Origin: Oscillospiraceae bacterium
Lineage (GTDB): Bacteria; Bacillota; Clostridia; Oscillospirales; Acutalibacteraceae
Direction of reading: 5' to 3'
NCBI GenBank assembly: GCA_015065605.1
Contig: SVPZ01000012.1
Span: 1-61,348, forward strand
DNA: 61,348 nt
The first letter of the stretch is position 1; each line of letters opens with the position of its first letter. The position numbers and the translations under genes are program-made. Below the pieces are notes generated by a model, which worked only from the letters and a program-made list of their open reading frames with translations, was not told the DNA's origin and made no database searches. Positions 17,000 to 25,415 of this stretch are shown here, piece after piece.

Positions 17000-18576
17000 T
17001 ATTTATTTCTCCTTATAAAGAATATGGCAAAGGCTGCAGCTAAAACTGCAAGAGGAAGAATACCGATAAAGATTATTCTTACTACCTTTACGGATGAACT
17101 GGAAGTAACGTAAAGCTCACTGGTTGCATCAATGGTTTTGTTTTCAAAGGTAATGGTCTTTTCGCTGAGTCCCGTTGCATAGCGGAGCGCATTAAGTGCA
17201 GTTAACTTATAATCAATGGTACTTCCATATTTTTCAATATATTCCTGTGATATAAAGTCAATACTTGAGAAAGCAATTACACGGCTGAAGATACTCTTAT
17301 CGGTATCGTTATCGAAATCTTCGTCGGTAGCGATAATTGCATTTGAAAGTTTACGTTTTTCAAGGTCCTTTGAAGGAGCAACCGACGGGTCGGTGGAAAC
17401 GGGAACGATTACGGAAGTGCCGTTTGTACCGATTATGGTTTCGGTGGTTCTTCCGCCGTAGTTTTCACCGTTTTCATACATAGGAACGTTATAACCGCTT
17501 ATAAATGCGTTGGCAATAGTAAAGGGAGAATTGCTCTGTGCGAGGGACATATAGGTAGCATGGTCCTTATCCATATTCTTATCCATATAGTATCCGTCGT
17601 TGGTTTCAAATACGATACCCTTTTCTACCGCAATACCCCATTCACCAAGGAAGTTATAGAGGTTGGGGAGATTCTGATAACCCGTATCACCGTAGAACAT
17701 AAGGGTTTTGCCCAACTTTCCGTTGCCCTCTAAGAATACGCTTAACGCATTAAGTTCTTCTTTGGTGAAGTCCTTAACGGGAGCAACGAGAACGGCTGCA
17801 TCGTATTCCTGAGGAATTTCCTTTAACATATCGCCGGAAATTTCGTCAACCTTAAAGTTGTTAAGTTCAAGAATTCCTTTAAAGTAATCAAAGATACCTG
17901 CTTTGCTGTGGGTAGCAAGGAAAGCAATCTTCTTGGTTTCTTCGCTGATTACCGAAGCAACCGCGCTGGTTAAAGAGGTTTCAAGGCAGGAGCCGTTAAT
18001 ATAATAGTAATCGTAACCCATAGAAGCCATACCTGAGGTATCCTCTGCGGTATAGATATCGGTAAGGGTAAGATTTCTGTAGTTATCAAGCTTTGCGCCG
18101 CTTGAAGTGGTAAAGGAACAGGTTACAAGGATATCGCCGTACATAAAGGGCTCGGGATATTTAGTGGAGATTTCAGCCATCTGAGTGCCGTAAGGGTCCA
18201 TATAGGTAACCTTAATATTCTTGTTTAAATCTGCATACTTTTCAAGGAATTTGGTGGTCTGCTCGTAATAGTCACCGGTAGTATCGGTATAACCCATCTG
18301 ATTAGCGTAGTAATTCATATAACCGCCGTAGTATTCACTTGCGGAAGCAGCCATTACGTAAATGTTGATTTCTTTATCAACGGTTTTAATATATTCAGCA
18401 TTTTCTTCGCTGATGGAGTGCTTTTTATCGCTTGTAAGGTCGTATTCAAGGTCAATGCGCTTTGCAAGGAAGCTTGTAAGCAGATTGATTAAAATAGCGC
18501 CTGTAAGAACGATAGCAATAGCAAGTACAGCGTAACCGCCGCGCTTAAATAAAAATTTGTTTCTAATCTTAGCCAT
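16999..18576 (-). CDS. GldG-like ABC-transporter auxiliary protein
   Basis: A 525-residue protein with an N-terminal membrane helix (about 15-35), a large extracytoplasmic domain of the ABC_transp_aux/GldG type (EINIYVMAASASEYYGGYMNYYANQM; KKIAFLATHSKAGIFDYFKG; AAVLVAPVKDFTKEELNAL) and a C-terminal membrane helix (about 500-520) followed by RRNK. It lies between the permease (16 nt upstream) and the DUF4340 gene. Gld proteins were named for gliding in Bacteroidota; in Clostridia this module is widespread and its cargo is unknown. Confidence 0.85.
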   Translation of the reverse strand: MAKIRNKFLFKRGGYAVLAIAIVLTGAILINLLTSFLAKRIDLEYDLTSDKKHSISEENAEYIKTVDKEINIYVMAASASEYYGGYMNYYANQMGYTDTTGDYYEQTTKFLEKYADLNKNIKVTYMDPYGTQMAEISTKYPEPFMYGDILVTCSFTTSSGAKLDNYRNLTLTDIYTAEDTSGMASMGYDYYYINGSCLETSLTSAVASVISEETKKIAFLATHSKAGIFDYFKGILELNNFKVDEISGDMLKEIPQEYDAAVLVAPVKDFTKEELNALSVFLEGNGKLGKTLMFYGDTGYQNLPNLYNFLGEWGIAVEKGIVFETNDGYYMDKNMDKDHATYMSLAQSNSPFTIANAFISGYNVPMYENGENYGGRTTETIIGTNGTSVIVPVSTDPSVAPSKDLEKRKLSNAIIATDEDFDNDTDKSIFSRVIAFSSIDFISQEYIEKYGSTIDYKLTALNALRYATGLSEKTITFENKTIDATSELYVTSSSSVKVVRIIFIGILPLAVLAAAFAIFFIRRNK

Positions 18577-18592
18577 TTTTACCGTCCTCCTT

Positions 18593-19297
18593 TTAAGACC
18601 ATCTGCGTTTTTCGACAGAGCGAACCGAAAGGAATACGAACACGGCTATTACGGTGATGTAATAAACTATGTCCTCTACCTTTAATATACTGTCGGAAAA
18701 ACTTGTGAATCTGTCAAGCAAAGCAATGGCAGAAGTGATTTTTGTGAGCCACTCTATACCGATAATCTGGAAAATCTGCGAAATAAACATAATTACGATA
18801 TTTGCAACAATAGAAAGAACTGCTGCAAGGGCGGTACTTTCGGTAATAGAGGAAACGAAAATTCCTATTGCAATAAGGGTTGAGCCCAAAAGAAGTGTTC
18901 CGAGAACGGAATATAAGAACTGAAGCCAGTTGGATGCCGCATAGTAGGAAACTATGGTCTGGAAGATAAAGAGGGGGGCGTTTGCAATAGCGTAAATGGA
19001 AACGCAAGCCCAGAACTTGCCCATAATAACGGAAGTAACCGAAACGGGCGCGGTTAAAAGCACCTGATCAACCTTTTGACGTTTATCTTCGCTTATCGTT
19101 CTCATAGTAAGAAGAGGAATAAGGAATATAGTAAGGTAAAGAGGGAACATAAAGGGAATTCTGTAAACCTCGGTACTGCCTGCCTGAAAAAGAGCGGCGA
19201 ACATAAGTCCTTCTATAGCAAAGAAGGCGGCAAAAAATACGTAAGAAATAACAGAGGTAAAATACGCTCTCATTTCACGTCTGTAAATAGCGCTCAT
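18593..19297 (-). CDS. ABC-2 type transporter permease
   Basis: A 234-residue membrane protein with six predicted helices, typical of ABC-2/GldF permeases. It starts IYRREMRAYFTSVISYVF and carries the RTISEDKRQKVDQVLLTAPVS cytoplasmic segment common to GldF. Its start overlaps the end of the ATPase gene by one base. With the ATPase it should form the exporter core. Confidence 0.9.
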   Translation of the reverse strand: MSAIYRREMRAYFTSVISYVFFAAFFAIEGLMFAALFQAGSTEVYRIPFMFPLYLTIFLIPLLTMRTISEDKRQKVDQVLLTAPVSVTSVIMGKFWACVSIYAIANAPLFIFQTIVSYYAASNWLQFLYSVLGTLLLGSTLIAIGIFVSSITESTALAAVLSIVANIVIMFISQIFQIIGIEWLTKITSAIALLDRFTSFSDSILKVEDIVYYITVIAVFVFLSVRSVEKRRWS

Positions 19298-20328
19298 TAT
19301 TCTTCCTCTCCTTCCATATTTTCTTCATTGATTTCTTCTTTGATTTCTTCAATAACCTCTTCGGTTATTTCTTCCTTTTTAAAGAAGCCCTGCATATCGT
19401 CTTCCCCTGTAATGCGCAGGAATATCTGCTCAAGGGTCAATTCGTTGCTTCTGAGTGATAAAAGAACCTTTTGTCTTTCGGCAAGACGCTTTGTAACGTC
19501 AGCTCTTATATCGGCGTCGTCTTCGGGAATAATGTGATAATCTCTGCTGCCGCTTTCAAGTTCACCAAGACATTCAACGCTCTTTACGTCTTTAACGCTG
19601 TTAAGAACACCCATAACGTCATCCTCTTTACCGATAATTCTTGCAACGAGGGAGTGGTCTTTTGAAAGGGTTTTTGAAAGGTTTTCGGGGGTATCGTCTG
19701 CAATTATATGACCGCGGTTAATAATGATAACACGCTTACATACCGCCTGTACCTCGGAAAGAATATGGGAGGAAAGAATAATGGTATGATTCTTTCCAAG
19801 TTTTGTAATAAGGTCGCGGATTTCAATAATCTGCTTGGGGTCAAGACCAACTGTTGGCTCGTCCAGAATAAGTACGTCGGGGTTTCCTACCAAAGCGCCT
19901 GCAATACCTACACGCTGACGGTAACCTTTTGAAAGGTTTTTAATAAGTCTGCCCTCAACCTCGGTAATACGTACAAGACGGATAATTTCATCAATATGCG
20001 CTTTTTTGGGGAATTTTACCTTCTTTAAATTATATATGAAGTAAAGATATTCTCTTACCGTCATATCGAGATAAAGAGGGGGAATTTCGGGGAGATAACC
20101 AATTCTCTTTTTTGCAAGTTCGGGGTCGGTCATAATATTAAAGCCGTCGATTTTAACCTCACCCTGAGTAAGAGAGAGATATCCGGTTAAAATATTCATT
20201 ATGGTGGACTTACCTGCACCGTTGGGTCCAAGGAAGCCGACAACTTCGCCCTTGCTTATCCTAAAATTGGCATTTTCAACGGCAAGATGGGTGCCGTATC
20301 TTTTGCTAAGTCCGGAAACGTTAATCAT
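19297..20328 (-). CDS. ABC transporter ATP-binding protein (Gld/Nod type)
   Basis: A 343-residue ATPase. The Walker A is GPNGAGKST (about 36-44), Q-loop in GYLPEIPPLY, signature LSKGYRQRVG (about 136-145), Walker B VLILDEPTVGLDP and switch His in IILSSHILSEV. After about residue 215 there is the extra DUF4162-like domain, and the last 30 residues are nearly all acidic (EEITEEVIEEIKEE). First gene of the operon; AGGAG lies about 10 nt before the start. Confidence 0.95.
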   Translation of the reverse strand: MINVSGLSKRYGTHLAVENANFRISKGEVVGFLGPNGAGKSTIMNILTGYLSLTQGEVKIDGFNIMTDPELAKKRIGYLPEIPPLYLDMTVREYLYFIYNLKKVKFPKKAHIDEIIRLVRITEVEGRLIKNLSKGYRQRVGIAGALVGNPDVLILDEPTVGLDPKQIIEIRDLITKLGKNHTIILSSHILSEVQAVCKRVIIINRGHIIADDTPENLSKTLSKDHSLVARIIGKEDDVMGVLNSVKDVKSVECLGELESGSRDYHIIPEDDADIRADVTKRLAERQKVLLSLRSNELTLEQIFLRITGEDDMQGFFKKEEITEEVIEEIKEEINEENMEGEEE

Positions 20329-20362
20329 TAAGGGACACTCCTTTTTTTAATTTAAAAACATT

Positions 20363-20407
20363 TAGTTTAGTTTACAACATTTCTTTTTATTAATTGTAAA
20401 CAAACTA
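20363..20407. promoter_or_regulatory. Inverted repeat upstream of the ABC operon
   Basis: TAGTTTAGTTTACAA (20363-20377) and TTGTAAACAAACTA (20394-20407) form a dyad with one bulged base and a 16-nt spacer, 35 nt upstream of the ATPase start. It could be an operator or an mRNA hairpin. Confidence 0.5.
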
Positions 20408-20490
20408 TAAATTGTTCATACGGAATTATTATACAATGTAATGAGAATTATATCAAGTATTTTTCTATTTAATATTTTTCAAAAAAATAC

Positions 20491-20519
20491 TTGACATTTC
20501 CTTTACAAGTTGTTATAAT
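20491..20519 (+). promoter_or_regulatory. Consensus sigma-A promoter of the tRNA pair
   Basis: Perfect TTGACA (20491-20496), 17-nt spacer, perfect TATAAT (20514-20519). It lies 31 nt before the first tRNA base. Confidence 0.92.
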
Positions 20520-20549
20520 GTCAAAGTCGCGATATGTGACTACTCAAAT

Positions 20550-20626
20550 GGCGATATAGCTCAGTTGGCTAGAGCATGCGGTTCATACCCGCAGTGTCGT
20601 AGGTTCAAGTCCCACTATCGCCACCA
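20550..20626 (+). tRNA. tRNA-Met (CAU)
   Basis: A 77-nt cloverleaf with encoded CCA. The acceptor stem is GGCGATA/TATCGCC, the anticodon stem TGCGG/CCGCA with loop TTCATAC, anticodon CAT, and the T-arm has GGTTCAAGTCC. The anticodon stem lacks the three G-C pairs of initiator tRNA, so this is an elongator; a lysidine-modified Ile tRNA cannot be excluded from sequence alone. Confidence 0.93.
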
Positions 20627-20631
20627 TAAAC

Positions 20632-20707
20632 GGCCCGGTGGTCAAGAGGCCTAAGACACCGCCCTTTCACGGCGGTAACACGAGTTCGAATCTCGTCCGG
20701 GTCACCA
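20632..20707 (+). tRNA. tRNA-Glu (UUC)
   Basis: A 76-nt cloverleaf with encoded CCA. Acceptor GGCCCGG/CCGGGTC (one G-T pair), anticodon stem CCGCC/GGCGG with loop CTTTCAC, anticodon TTC; the T-arm is CGAGTTCGAATCTCG. It is 5 nt after tRNA-Met, so the two are co-transcribed. Confidence 0.95.
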
Positions 20708-20766
20708 TAAAGAATAAAAGTCGCTTTTGCGGCTTTTATTTTTTTGCAAATATAGAGATTCGAACA
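20687..20766 (+). repeat. 80-bp direct repeat, copy 1 (tRNA-Glu 3' end plus terminator)
   Basis: Starts in the T-arm of tRNA-Glu and runs through CCA, an AAAGTCGC/GCGGCTTT hairpin with a T-run (the tRNA terminator), to GATTCGAACA. It matches copy 2 at 20850-20929 with one difference (T or C after CACCA). Confidence 0.95.
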
Positions 20767-20849
20767 GGACAAATACGAAGTATTAAAAACAGTCCGGTGG
20801 ACTGTTTTGTTGTCCGCGTGCGTGCCGTCGAGCGCGGAAGCGAGACGGG

Positions 20850-20929
20850 CGAATCTCGTCCGGGTCACCACAAAGAATAAAAGTCGCTTTTGCGGCTTTT
20901 ATTTTTTTGCAAATATAGAGATTCGAACA
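20850..20929 (+). repeat. 80-bp direct repeat, copy 2
   Basis: A second copy of the tRNA-Glu 3' end and its terminator, 163 nt downstream of copy 1. The 83 nt between the copies hold a short CAGTCC/GGACTG hairpin and GC-rich sequence but no gene. Between 20930 and the rsmI start nothing else is seen apart from AT-rich DNA that may hold its promoter. Confidence 0.95.
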
Positions 20930-21041
20930 ACCCTGACAGGTCAAAGACTTGTCTTTTTTTATTTCTATTATTACTGAATTGTTATTGTATTATTTTTTTA
21001 TTTATGCTAAAATATGCGTATAAACTTATCAGAGGTGCGAA

Positions 21042-21860
21042 ATGATCGGAAAACTTTATCTTGTTGGTACTCCCATAGGGAATCTTGGGGATTTAAGTCC
21101 AAGAGCGGCAGATACTTTGGAAAAGGTTGATTTTATTGCTGCCGAGGATACCAGAGTTACCGTAAAGCTTTTAAATCATCTGGGCTTAAAGAAGCCTATG
21201 CTTTCATACTATGAGCATAATAAAAAGGAGCGCGGCGGCGAAATTATCGAGCGACTGCTGAGCGGACAAACCTGCGCCCTTGTTACCGATGCGGGTATGC
21301 CCGCCATATCCGACCCCGGTGAAGATATGGTGAAACTTGCCCACGAAAACGGTATTCCCGTTGAGTCGGTACCCGGCCCAAGCGCCGTTATAACCGCCCT
21401 TGCCATAAGCGGAATGCCCTCGGGAAGATTTACCTTCGAAGGCTTTCTTACAATGAACAAGCCCGGCAGACGCGCCCATCTTGCCGAATTAAAAACCGAA
21501 AAGCGCACAATGATATTTTACGAGGCTCCCCATAAATTAATAGCCACCCTTAAGGATATGCTTGATTTTCTCGGTGACAGAGAAATCGCTTTGGTTCGTG
21601 AGCTTACAAAAATTCACGAAGAGGTTATTCACACCACTCTTAGCGGCGCTTTAAAAACCTACAGCGAAAAAGAGCCAAAGGGCGAATTTGTAATAATCGT
21701 TTCGGGCGCAAAAGAAACCGAAAAAACCTATACACTCGAAGAAGCTATATCGCTTGCAAGGGATTTTATCGAAAAAGGCGACAGCACTTCTTCCGCCGCA
21801 AAAAAAGCCGCCGAGATAACGGGTCTTAAAAAAGGCGACATATATAAAGGAATGTTATAA
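21042..21860 (+). CDS. rsmI: 16S rRNA (cytidine1402-2'-O)-methyltransferase
   Basis: SAM-dependent enzyme of the tetrapyrrole-methylase fold that methylates C1402 of 16S rRNA in the decoding centre. The 272-residue product has LYLVGTPIGNLGDLSPRA (residues 5-22), DTRVTVKLLNHLG, the SAM-binding VTDAGMPAISDPG (about 84-96) and PGPSAVITALAISG. AGAGGTG precedes the start. It probably forms an operon with the LCP gene that starts 5 nt later. Confidence 0.96.
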   Translation: MIGKLYLVGTPIGNLGDLSPRAADTLEKVDFIAAEDTRVTVKLLNHLGLKKPMLSYYEHNKKERGGEIIERLLSGQTCALVTDAGMPAISDPGEDMVKLAHENGIPVESVPGPSAVITALAISGMPSGRFTFEGFLTMNKPGRRAHLAELKTEKRTMIFYEAPHKLIATLKDMLDFLGDREIALVRELTKIHEEVIHTTLSGALKTYSEKEPKGEFVIIVSGAKETEKTYTLEEAISLARDFIEKGDSTSSAAKKAAEITGLKKGDIYKGML

Positions 21861-21864
21861 GACT

Positions 21865-23190
21865 ATGAGTAAAAACGTTGACCTTAACAGTTTTTCTACA
21901 CGAAAGAAAAAGAAAAAACACACTCTATTTCGTTTTTTCGTTTTAATAATTGCCATTTTACTTGCAATTATTTTCTGCTACGGCGCCACTATAATGGCAA
22001 GAATCAACCGTGACAGAGATTTTAACCGCGCCGATTCTTCTGATTTGGGATTTAATGGCACAATAGATAAAAAGGTTATAAATATTGCCCTTTTCGGTGT
22101 AGATACCCGTGAAATCGACGATTTTTCGGGCAGAAGCGACTCCATAATGATTTTAAGCGTTAATAAGCGGAACAACACTATCCGTCTTGTATCGGTTATG
22201 CGCGACAGTCTTGTGCCCATTGAGAAAAACGGCGGTACTACCTATAATAAAATAAATACCGCCTACGCCTCAGGAGGCCCTACCCTTGCGGTAAAAACCC
22301 TTAACACTCTATACGGTCTTGATATAAAGGATTATGCAACCGTAAACTTTTACGGAATGGCTGATATAATCGACGCCCTTGGCGGAATCGAGGTTGAAAT
22401 CACCAAGGACGAGCTGACCGCAAAGCTTGGAATAAACGCCATGATAAACGAGCAATGCATTTATTTAAAGCTTAATCCTAAGGATTATTTCGTTTATAAA
22501 ACGGGTGTGCAGAAGTTAAACGGTGTTCAGGCGGTTGCGTACGCCCGTATCCGTCACGCAAAAAATTCCTTTGGCAGTAATAACGACTTCGGACGAACCG
22601 AAAGACAGCGTCTTGTTATGAAGCTGTTACTGGAAAAGGCGCTTAAAACCAATCCTTTAAAATATCCGTCTGTTATTAATAAATTGGCTCCCTATATAAA
22701 GACTTCTCTTAAAAATTCCGAAATGTTCTCTTTGGGTTCCTTTTTATTAAGACGTCCAAAGCTTGAACAGTCCCGTATTCCCCACAACGAATATATTATA
22801 GACGACGACTACAGAGGAGCAGGAGCCTCTACCGTATATTATAACTATGAATATGCAGGAAAGGTCTTACGCGCCTTTTTGTACGATGGCACCGCCCCCG
22901 AGGATTATTTTAAAGAAAACGGTATTGATAAGACCAAATGGTTCAAATCTACGGGCGAATCCTTTGTTTCTGATAAGGATGATGAGCCGACTTTTGAGCC
23001 ACTGCCCGACGAAAATCTTCCCGATGATACAAGCTCAGATACAGAGAGTGATACCGAAAGCGACGTTTCTTCGGATACTTCGGATACTTCGTCAGACACT
23101 TCACAGGATGATGCTTCATCCGATGAAACCTCTTCCGACGAAAATCCGACCGACCAAACGCCTTCTGATAATACCGAAACGGTTTCCTGA
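21865..23190 (+). CDS. LCP (LytR-CpsA-Psr) family cell-wall ligase
   Basis: A 441-residue type II membrane protein: basic KKKKKH N-terminus, one helix (about 22-45), then the LCP domain (about 65-290) with FGVDTREIDDFSGRSDSIMI, the conserved Arg in VSVMRDSL and GGIEVEI, and RIRHAKNSFGSNNDFGRTERQR. LCP enzymes transfer glycopolymers from lipid carriers to peptidoglycan. The last 75 residues form a low-complexity Ser/Asp/Thr/Glu tail (DTSSDTESDTESD...), which may be a wall-spanning spacer. Confidence 0.94.
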   Translation: MSKNVDLNSFSTRKKKKKHTLFRFFVLIIAILLAIIFCYGATIMARINRDRDFNRADSSDLGFNGTIDKKVINIALFGVDTREIDDFSGRSDSIMILSVNKRNNTIRLVSVMRDSLVPIEKNGGTTYNKINTAYASGGPTLAVKTLNTLYGLDIKDYATVNFYGMADIIDALGGIEVEITKDELTAKLGINAMINEQCIYLKLNPKDYFVYKTGVQKLNGVQAVAYARIRHAKNSFGSNNDFGRTERQRLVMKLLLEKALKTNPLKYPSVINKLAPYIKTSLKNSEMFSLGSFLLRRPKLEQSRIPHNEYIIDDDYRGAGASTVYYNYEYAGKVLRAFLYDGTAPEDYFKENGIDKTKWFKSTGESFVSDKDDEPTFEPLPDENLPDDTSSDTESDTESDVSSDTSDTSSDTSQDDASSDETSSDENPTDQTPSDNTETVS

Positions 23191-23204
23191 AAAATATAAA
23201 AAAC

Positions 23205-23234
23205 AGAGGTTGTATCCCCACGGATACAACCTCT
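23205..23234. terminator. Bidirectional terminator between convergent genes
   Basis: A 13-bp perfect stem AGAGGTTGTATCC/GGATACAACCTCT with flanking A- and T-rich tracts, between the LCP gene (+) and the DUF4358 gene (-). Confidence 0.85.
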
Positions 23235-23245
23235 TATTAATTTAT

Positions 23246-23728
23246 TTATGCTATCGGTTTTGCGCCGATTTCCCTTAGGTATTCTTCGGGCGCGTTATAA
23301 TCATCCGCCACTATAAAAATAATTATATCGTTATATTCATAAAAAAGTCGTTTTTGGATTTTTGAATATTCCGACGCGTTAAGGGTGCCGTAGGCAGATG
23401 CCGTATCCTTGGCTACCGTGCTGAAGGCTTCGGTAAGCGCTTTTTTATCATCCTTATCCTTTAATGAAAGCACTGCAACGCAAATAAACTTTTCTTCGCT
23501 ATTACTTAGTCTTACAGAATAATCACTCAGTTTATTGCCGTCGAAATTAAAACGGTTTTCTATATCTGCTTTGCTTACTTCATAGTTTTCTACGTTATTA
23601 AAACATATATCGTCAAGACGCTGACTGATTTCATCAACAGTCAGAGTTTCTTTTGAACCGCAACAACAAAGTCCGCACAAAAGAAAAACCAATGCGAAAA
23701 GCAACGCAGCTATTCTTTTAGCATTCAT
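23246..23728 (-). CDS. DUF4358-type lipoprotein
   Basis: A 160-residue predicted lipoprotein. The signal segment ALLFALVFLLCGLCCCG carries several possible lipobox cysteines around residue 22. The mature part has a short alpha/beta pattern like DUF4358 (LDDICFNNVENYEVSKADIENRF; SEEKFICVAVLSLKD; ending IIIFIVADDYNAPEEYL). I use ATG 23728, 9 nt after GGAG. It is monocistronic, and its function is unknown. Confidence 0.75.
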   Translation of the reverse strand: MNAKRIAALLFALVFLLCGLCCCGSKETLTVDEISQRLDDICFNNVENYEVSKADIENRFNFDGNKLSDYSVRLSNSEEKFICVAVLSLKDKDDKKALTEAFSTVAKDTASAYGTLNASEYSKIQKRLFYEYNDIIIFIVADDYNAPEEYLREIGAKPIA

Positions 23729-23877
23729 CAATATCTACTCCTTTTGGTATTCCTTATATTACCACATCCTTTGTAAAAAGTAAACAAAAACTTACCTTAA
23801 TCATATACCAAAATTTTTCATTGTTGCGGCATTTTGGTTTACATAACACAATTACAACATTATTTTTTTCACAGGTG

Positions 23878-23983
23878 TTATTAAAGTTATGCACCGAATT
23901 TTAAACATTAAACCCTTGATTTTAGAGGGTTTTTAAAAAATAAATTGCAAAATTGTGTGTAACTCGGTGCATAACTTCAATAA
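23878..23983. repeat. Long inverted repeat in a 344-nt gene-free stretch
   Basis: The arms TTATTaAAGTTATGCACCGA (23878-23897) and TCGGTGCATAACTTcAATAA (23964-23983) are complementary with one mismatch. Between them sits an AAACCC/GGGTTT hairpin (23910-23933) similar to the one after lysS. The rest of 23729-24075 is AT-rich and contains repeated TTTACATAAC motifs and two GTAAC motifs 11 nt apart near 24030. No gene is seen. Confidence 0.75.
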
Positions 23984-24075
23984 CTTTTTTGGTTGCAAGG
24001 TTTACATAACTTCAAAATTGTATCAACCTTGTAACTATTTCGTAACTCTTTTTATACTTGACAAGGTTTTTATCG

Positions 24076-24345
24076 TTATATCATAATATAGAGCAACGCA
24101 TACAGCAGTTTTTCATCGGTTTTTTCGGTTGAAAGCAAAAGAAGAACACCGAGTAAAAGCAGTCTGTCGGGATCGGTTTTCACCGAGTCGAAACGTATAA
24201 GTTTCATTATATCAAGGGCGTTTTGCCGTCTTTCAGGCTCTCTCTTCGGCTTGGGTTTTTCACCCTCTATTTTCTGACGGTAGCTTTCATTCATTTTTTG
24301 GACGCGGTAAATTGCTTCCTGCTTCGCTCTTTCAAATTCTGTCAT
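24076..24345 (-). CDS. Small protein of unknown function (third of three)
   Basis: An 89-residue protein. The N-terminal half is charged (FERAKQEAIYRVQKMNESYRQKIEGEKPKPKREPERR). The C-terminal half is hydrophobic (DRLLLLGVLLLLSTEKTDEKLLYALLYIMI) and could be an amphipathic or membrane hairpin. It lies 15 nt after the preceding gene in the same operon. No family recognised. Confidence 0.7.
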   Translation of the reverse strand: MTEFERAKQEAIYRVQKMNESYRQKIEGEKPKPKREPERRQNALDIMKLIRFDSVKTDPDRLLLLGVLLLLSTEKTDEKLLYALLYIMI

Positions 24346-24360
24346 AATCCGCCCCCGTTA

Positions 24361-24684
24361 CTATAAAAAATTTTCGAGCAAGCCGCTTTCGCTTAGTACG
24401 GGCATAAGCTCTAAAAGTTTTAAAATTTTTACGGCGGTATCAACCTTTTTTTGACGCTCTTTACTTAAATGAGGTTTCAGCGCCATTAAAAGCCGTTGAT
24501 TTTCGTTTTCGCCCGTATTTTTAAATTTGTTTATAAGCGACATAATTTTCAGCATATCGGGAGAATTGCCCTCGTTTTGCGATTCCTGTTCGGGAAAGAG
24601 ATTTTTTGCCATCTCCCCTATTTTAGATACGGTTTCGGGGTCGTTTAAAAGTTCACCCAGTTTTGCGCTTAAATCATCCACCAA
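24361..24684 (-). CDS. Small helical protein of unknown function (second of three)
   Basis: A 107-residue, largely helical protein. A segment LLMALKPHLSKERQKKVDTAVKILKLLELMPVL (about 65-98) resembles in pattern the hydrophobic C-terminus of the next protein in the operon. It overlaps the first gene of the operon by 11 nt. No known domain recognised. Confidence 0.72.
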   Translation of the reverse strand: MVDDLSAKLGELLNDPETVSKIGEMAKNLFPEQESQNEGNSPDMLKIMSLINKFKNTGENENQRLLMALKPHLSKERQKKVDTAVKILKLLELMPVLSESGLLENFL

Positions 24685-24871
24685 GACCGCCTCTTTTCAG
24701 CATTTCCATTATTTTTTTAGCCTGTTCGCTAGCGAGAAGTTTTTCTGTGGCTTCTTTATCGGAAATAAGCTGTTTAATTCTTTTGGCGTCATTTTCATTT
24801 AAGGAAGCGAGCAATTTTTCGGTATCTCCCTTTTTGGCGCTTTCTATCATTTTATCTATATCATAACCCAT
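24674..24871 (-). CDS. Small helical protein of unknown function (first of three)
   Basis: A 65-residue charged, helical protein with an internal near-repeat (TEKLLASLNENDAKRIKQL and TEKLLASEQAKKIMEML) and a GGLGG end. AGGGGG precedes the start. It is divergent from the phosphoesterase gene with 58 nt between them. The tight packing of three co-directional small genes supports a real operon. No family recognised. Confidence 0.72.
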   Translation of the reverse strand: MGYDIDKMIESAKKGDTEKLLASLNENDAKRIKQLISDKEATEKLLASEQAKKIMEMLKRGGLGG

Positions 24872-24929
24872 AAAAATTCACCCCCTAAAAAATATGAAAA
24901 AAAGTACCTTTATATGACGGAGGAAACTC

Positions 24930-25409
24930 ATGAAAATTTTAGTTTTATCGGATACACACGGAAATATTAAAAGCATTATTTCACTACTGATTAAACACGC
25001 TGACATAAAAGACGTATTTTTTCTCGGTGACAACACAAACGACATCGATGCAGTAAAGGAGCAGTTTAGCGACCGCGTTTTCCACTGTGTTTCGGGCAAC
25101 TGCGATTTTTCTTCACCCTATAAATCAAGCGATATTGCCTCAGTTAACGGCACGCGTATATTTTTTACACACGGCCATAAATACGGAGTAAAATACACTT
25201 TGGAAAACCTAAAGGCAACCGCCAGAGAAAACAACTGTGCTCTTGCCCTTTTCGGTCACACACACTGCTCTCTTTCAGCATATGATGATGGACTTTATAT
25301 TGTTAATCCCGGGTCCCCTTCCTTTCCGAGAGATTCTTTTCCGTCCTACGCGGTCATAGACATAACAGATAAAGGCATAATGCCGAATATAATGCGATTT
25401 ACCAAATAA
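24930..25409 (+). CDS. YfcE/MJ0936-type metallophosphodiesterase
   Basis: A 159-residue calcineurin-like phosphoesterase. All metal-binding motifs are visible: LSDTHGN (D and H, residues 5-11), LGDNTND (about 34-40), SGNCD (about 57-61), THGHKYGV (about 77-84) and FGHTH (about 107-111). Family members hydrolyse phosphodiesters with Mn2+ in the cytoplasm; the natural substrate is not known. GGAGG lies just upstream. Confidence 0.9.
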   Translation: MKILVLSDTHGNIKSIISLLIKHADIKDVFFLGDNTNDIDAVKEQFSDRVFHCVSGNCDFSSPYKSSDIASVNGTRIFFTHGHKYGVKYTLENLKATARENNCALALFGHTHCSLSAYDDGLYIVNPGSPSFPRDSFPSYAVIDITDKGIMPNIMRFTK

Positions 25410-25415
25410 AAAAAC

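Noticed and set aside
20638-20880. Small protein across the tRNA-Glu region
   Set aside because: The frame reads through tRNA-Glu and both copies of its duplicated 3' end; it is not a gene.
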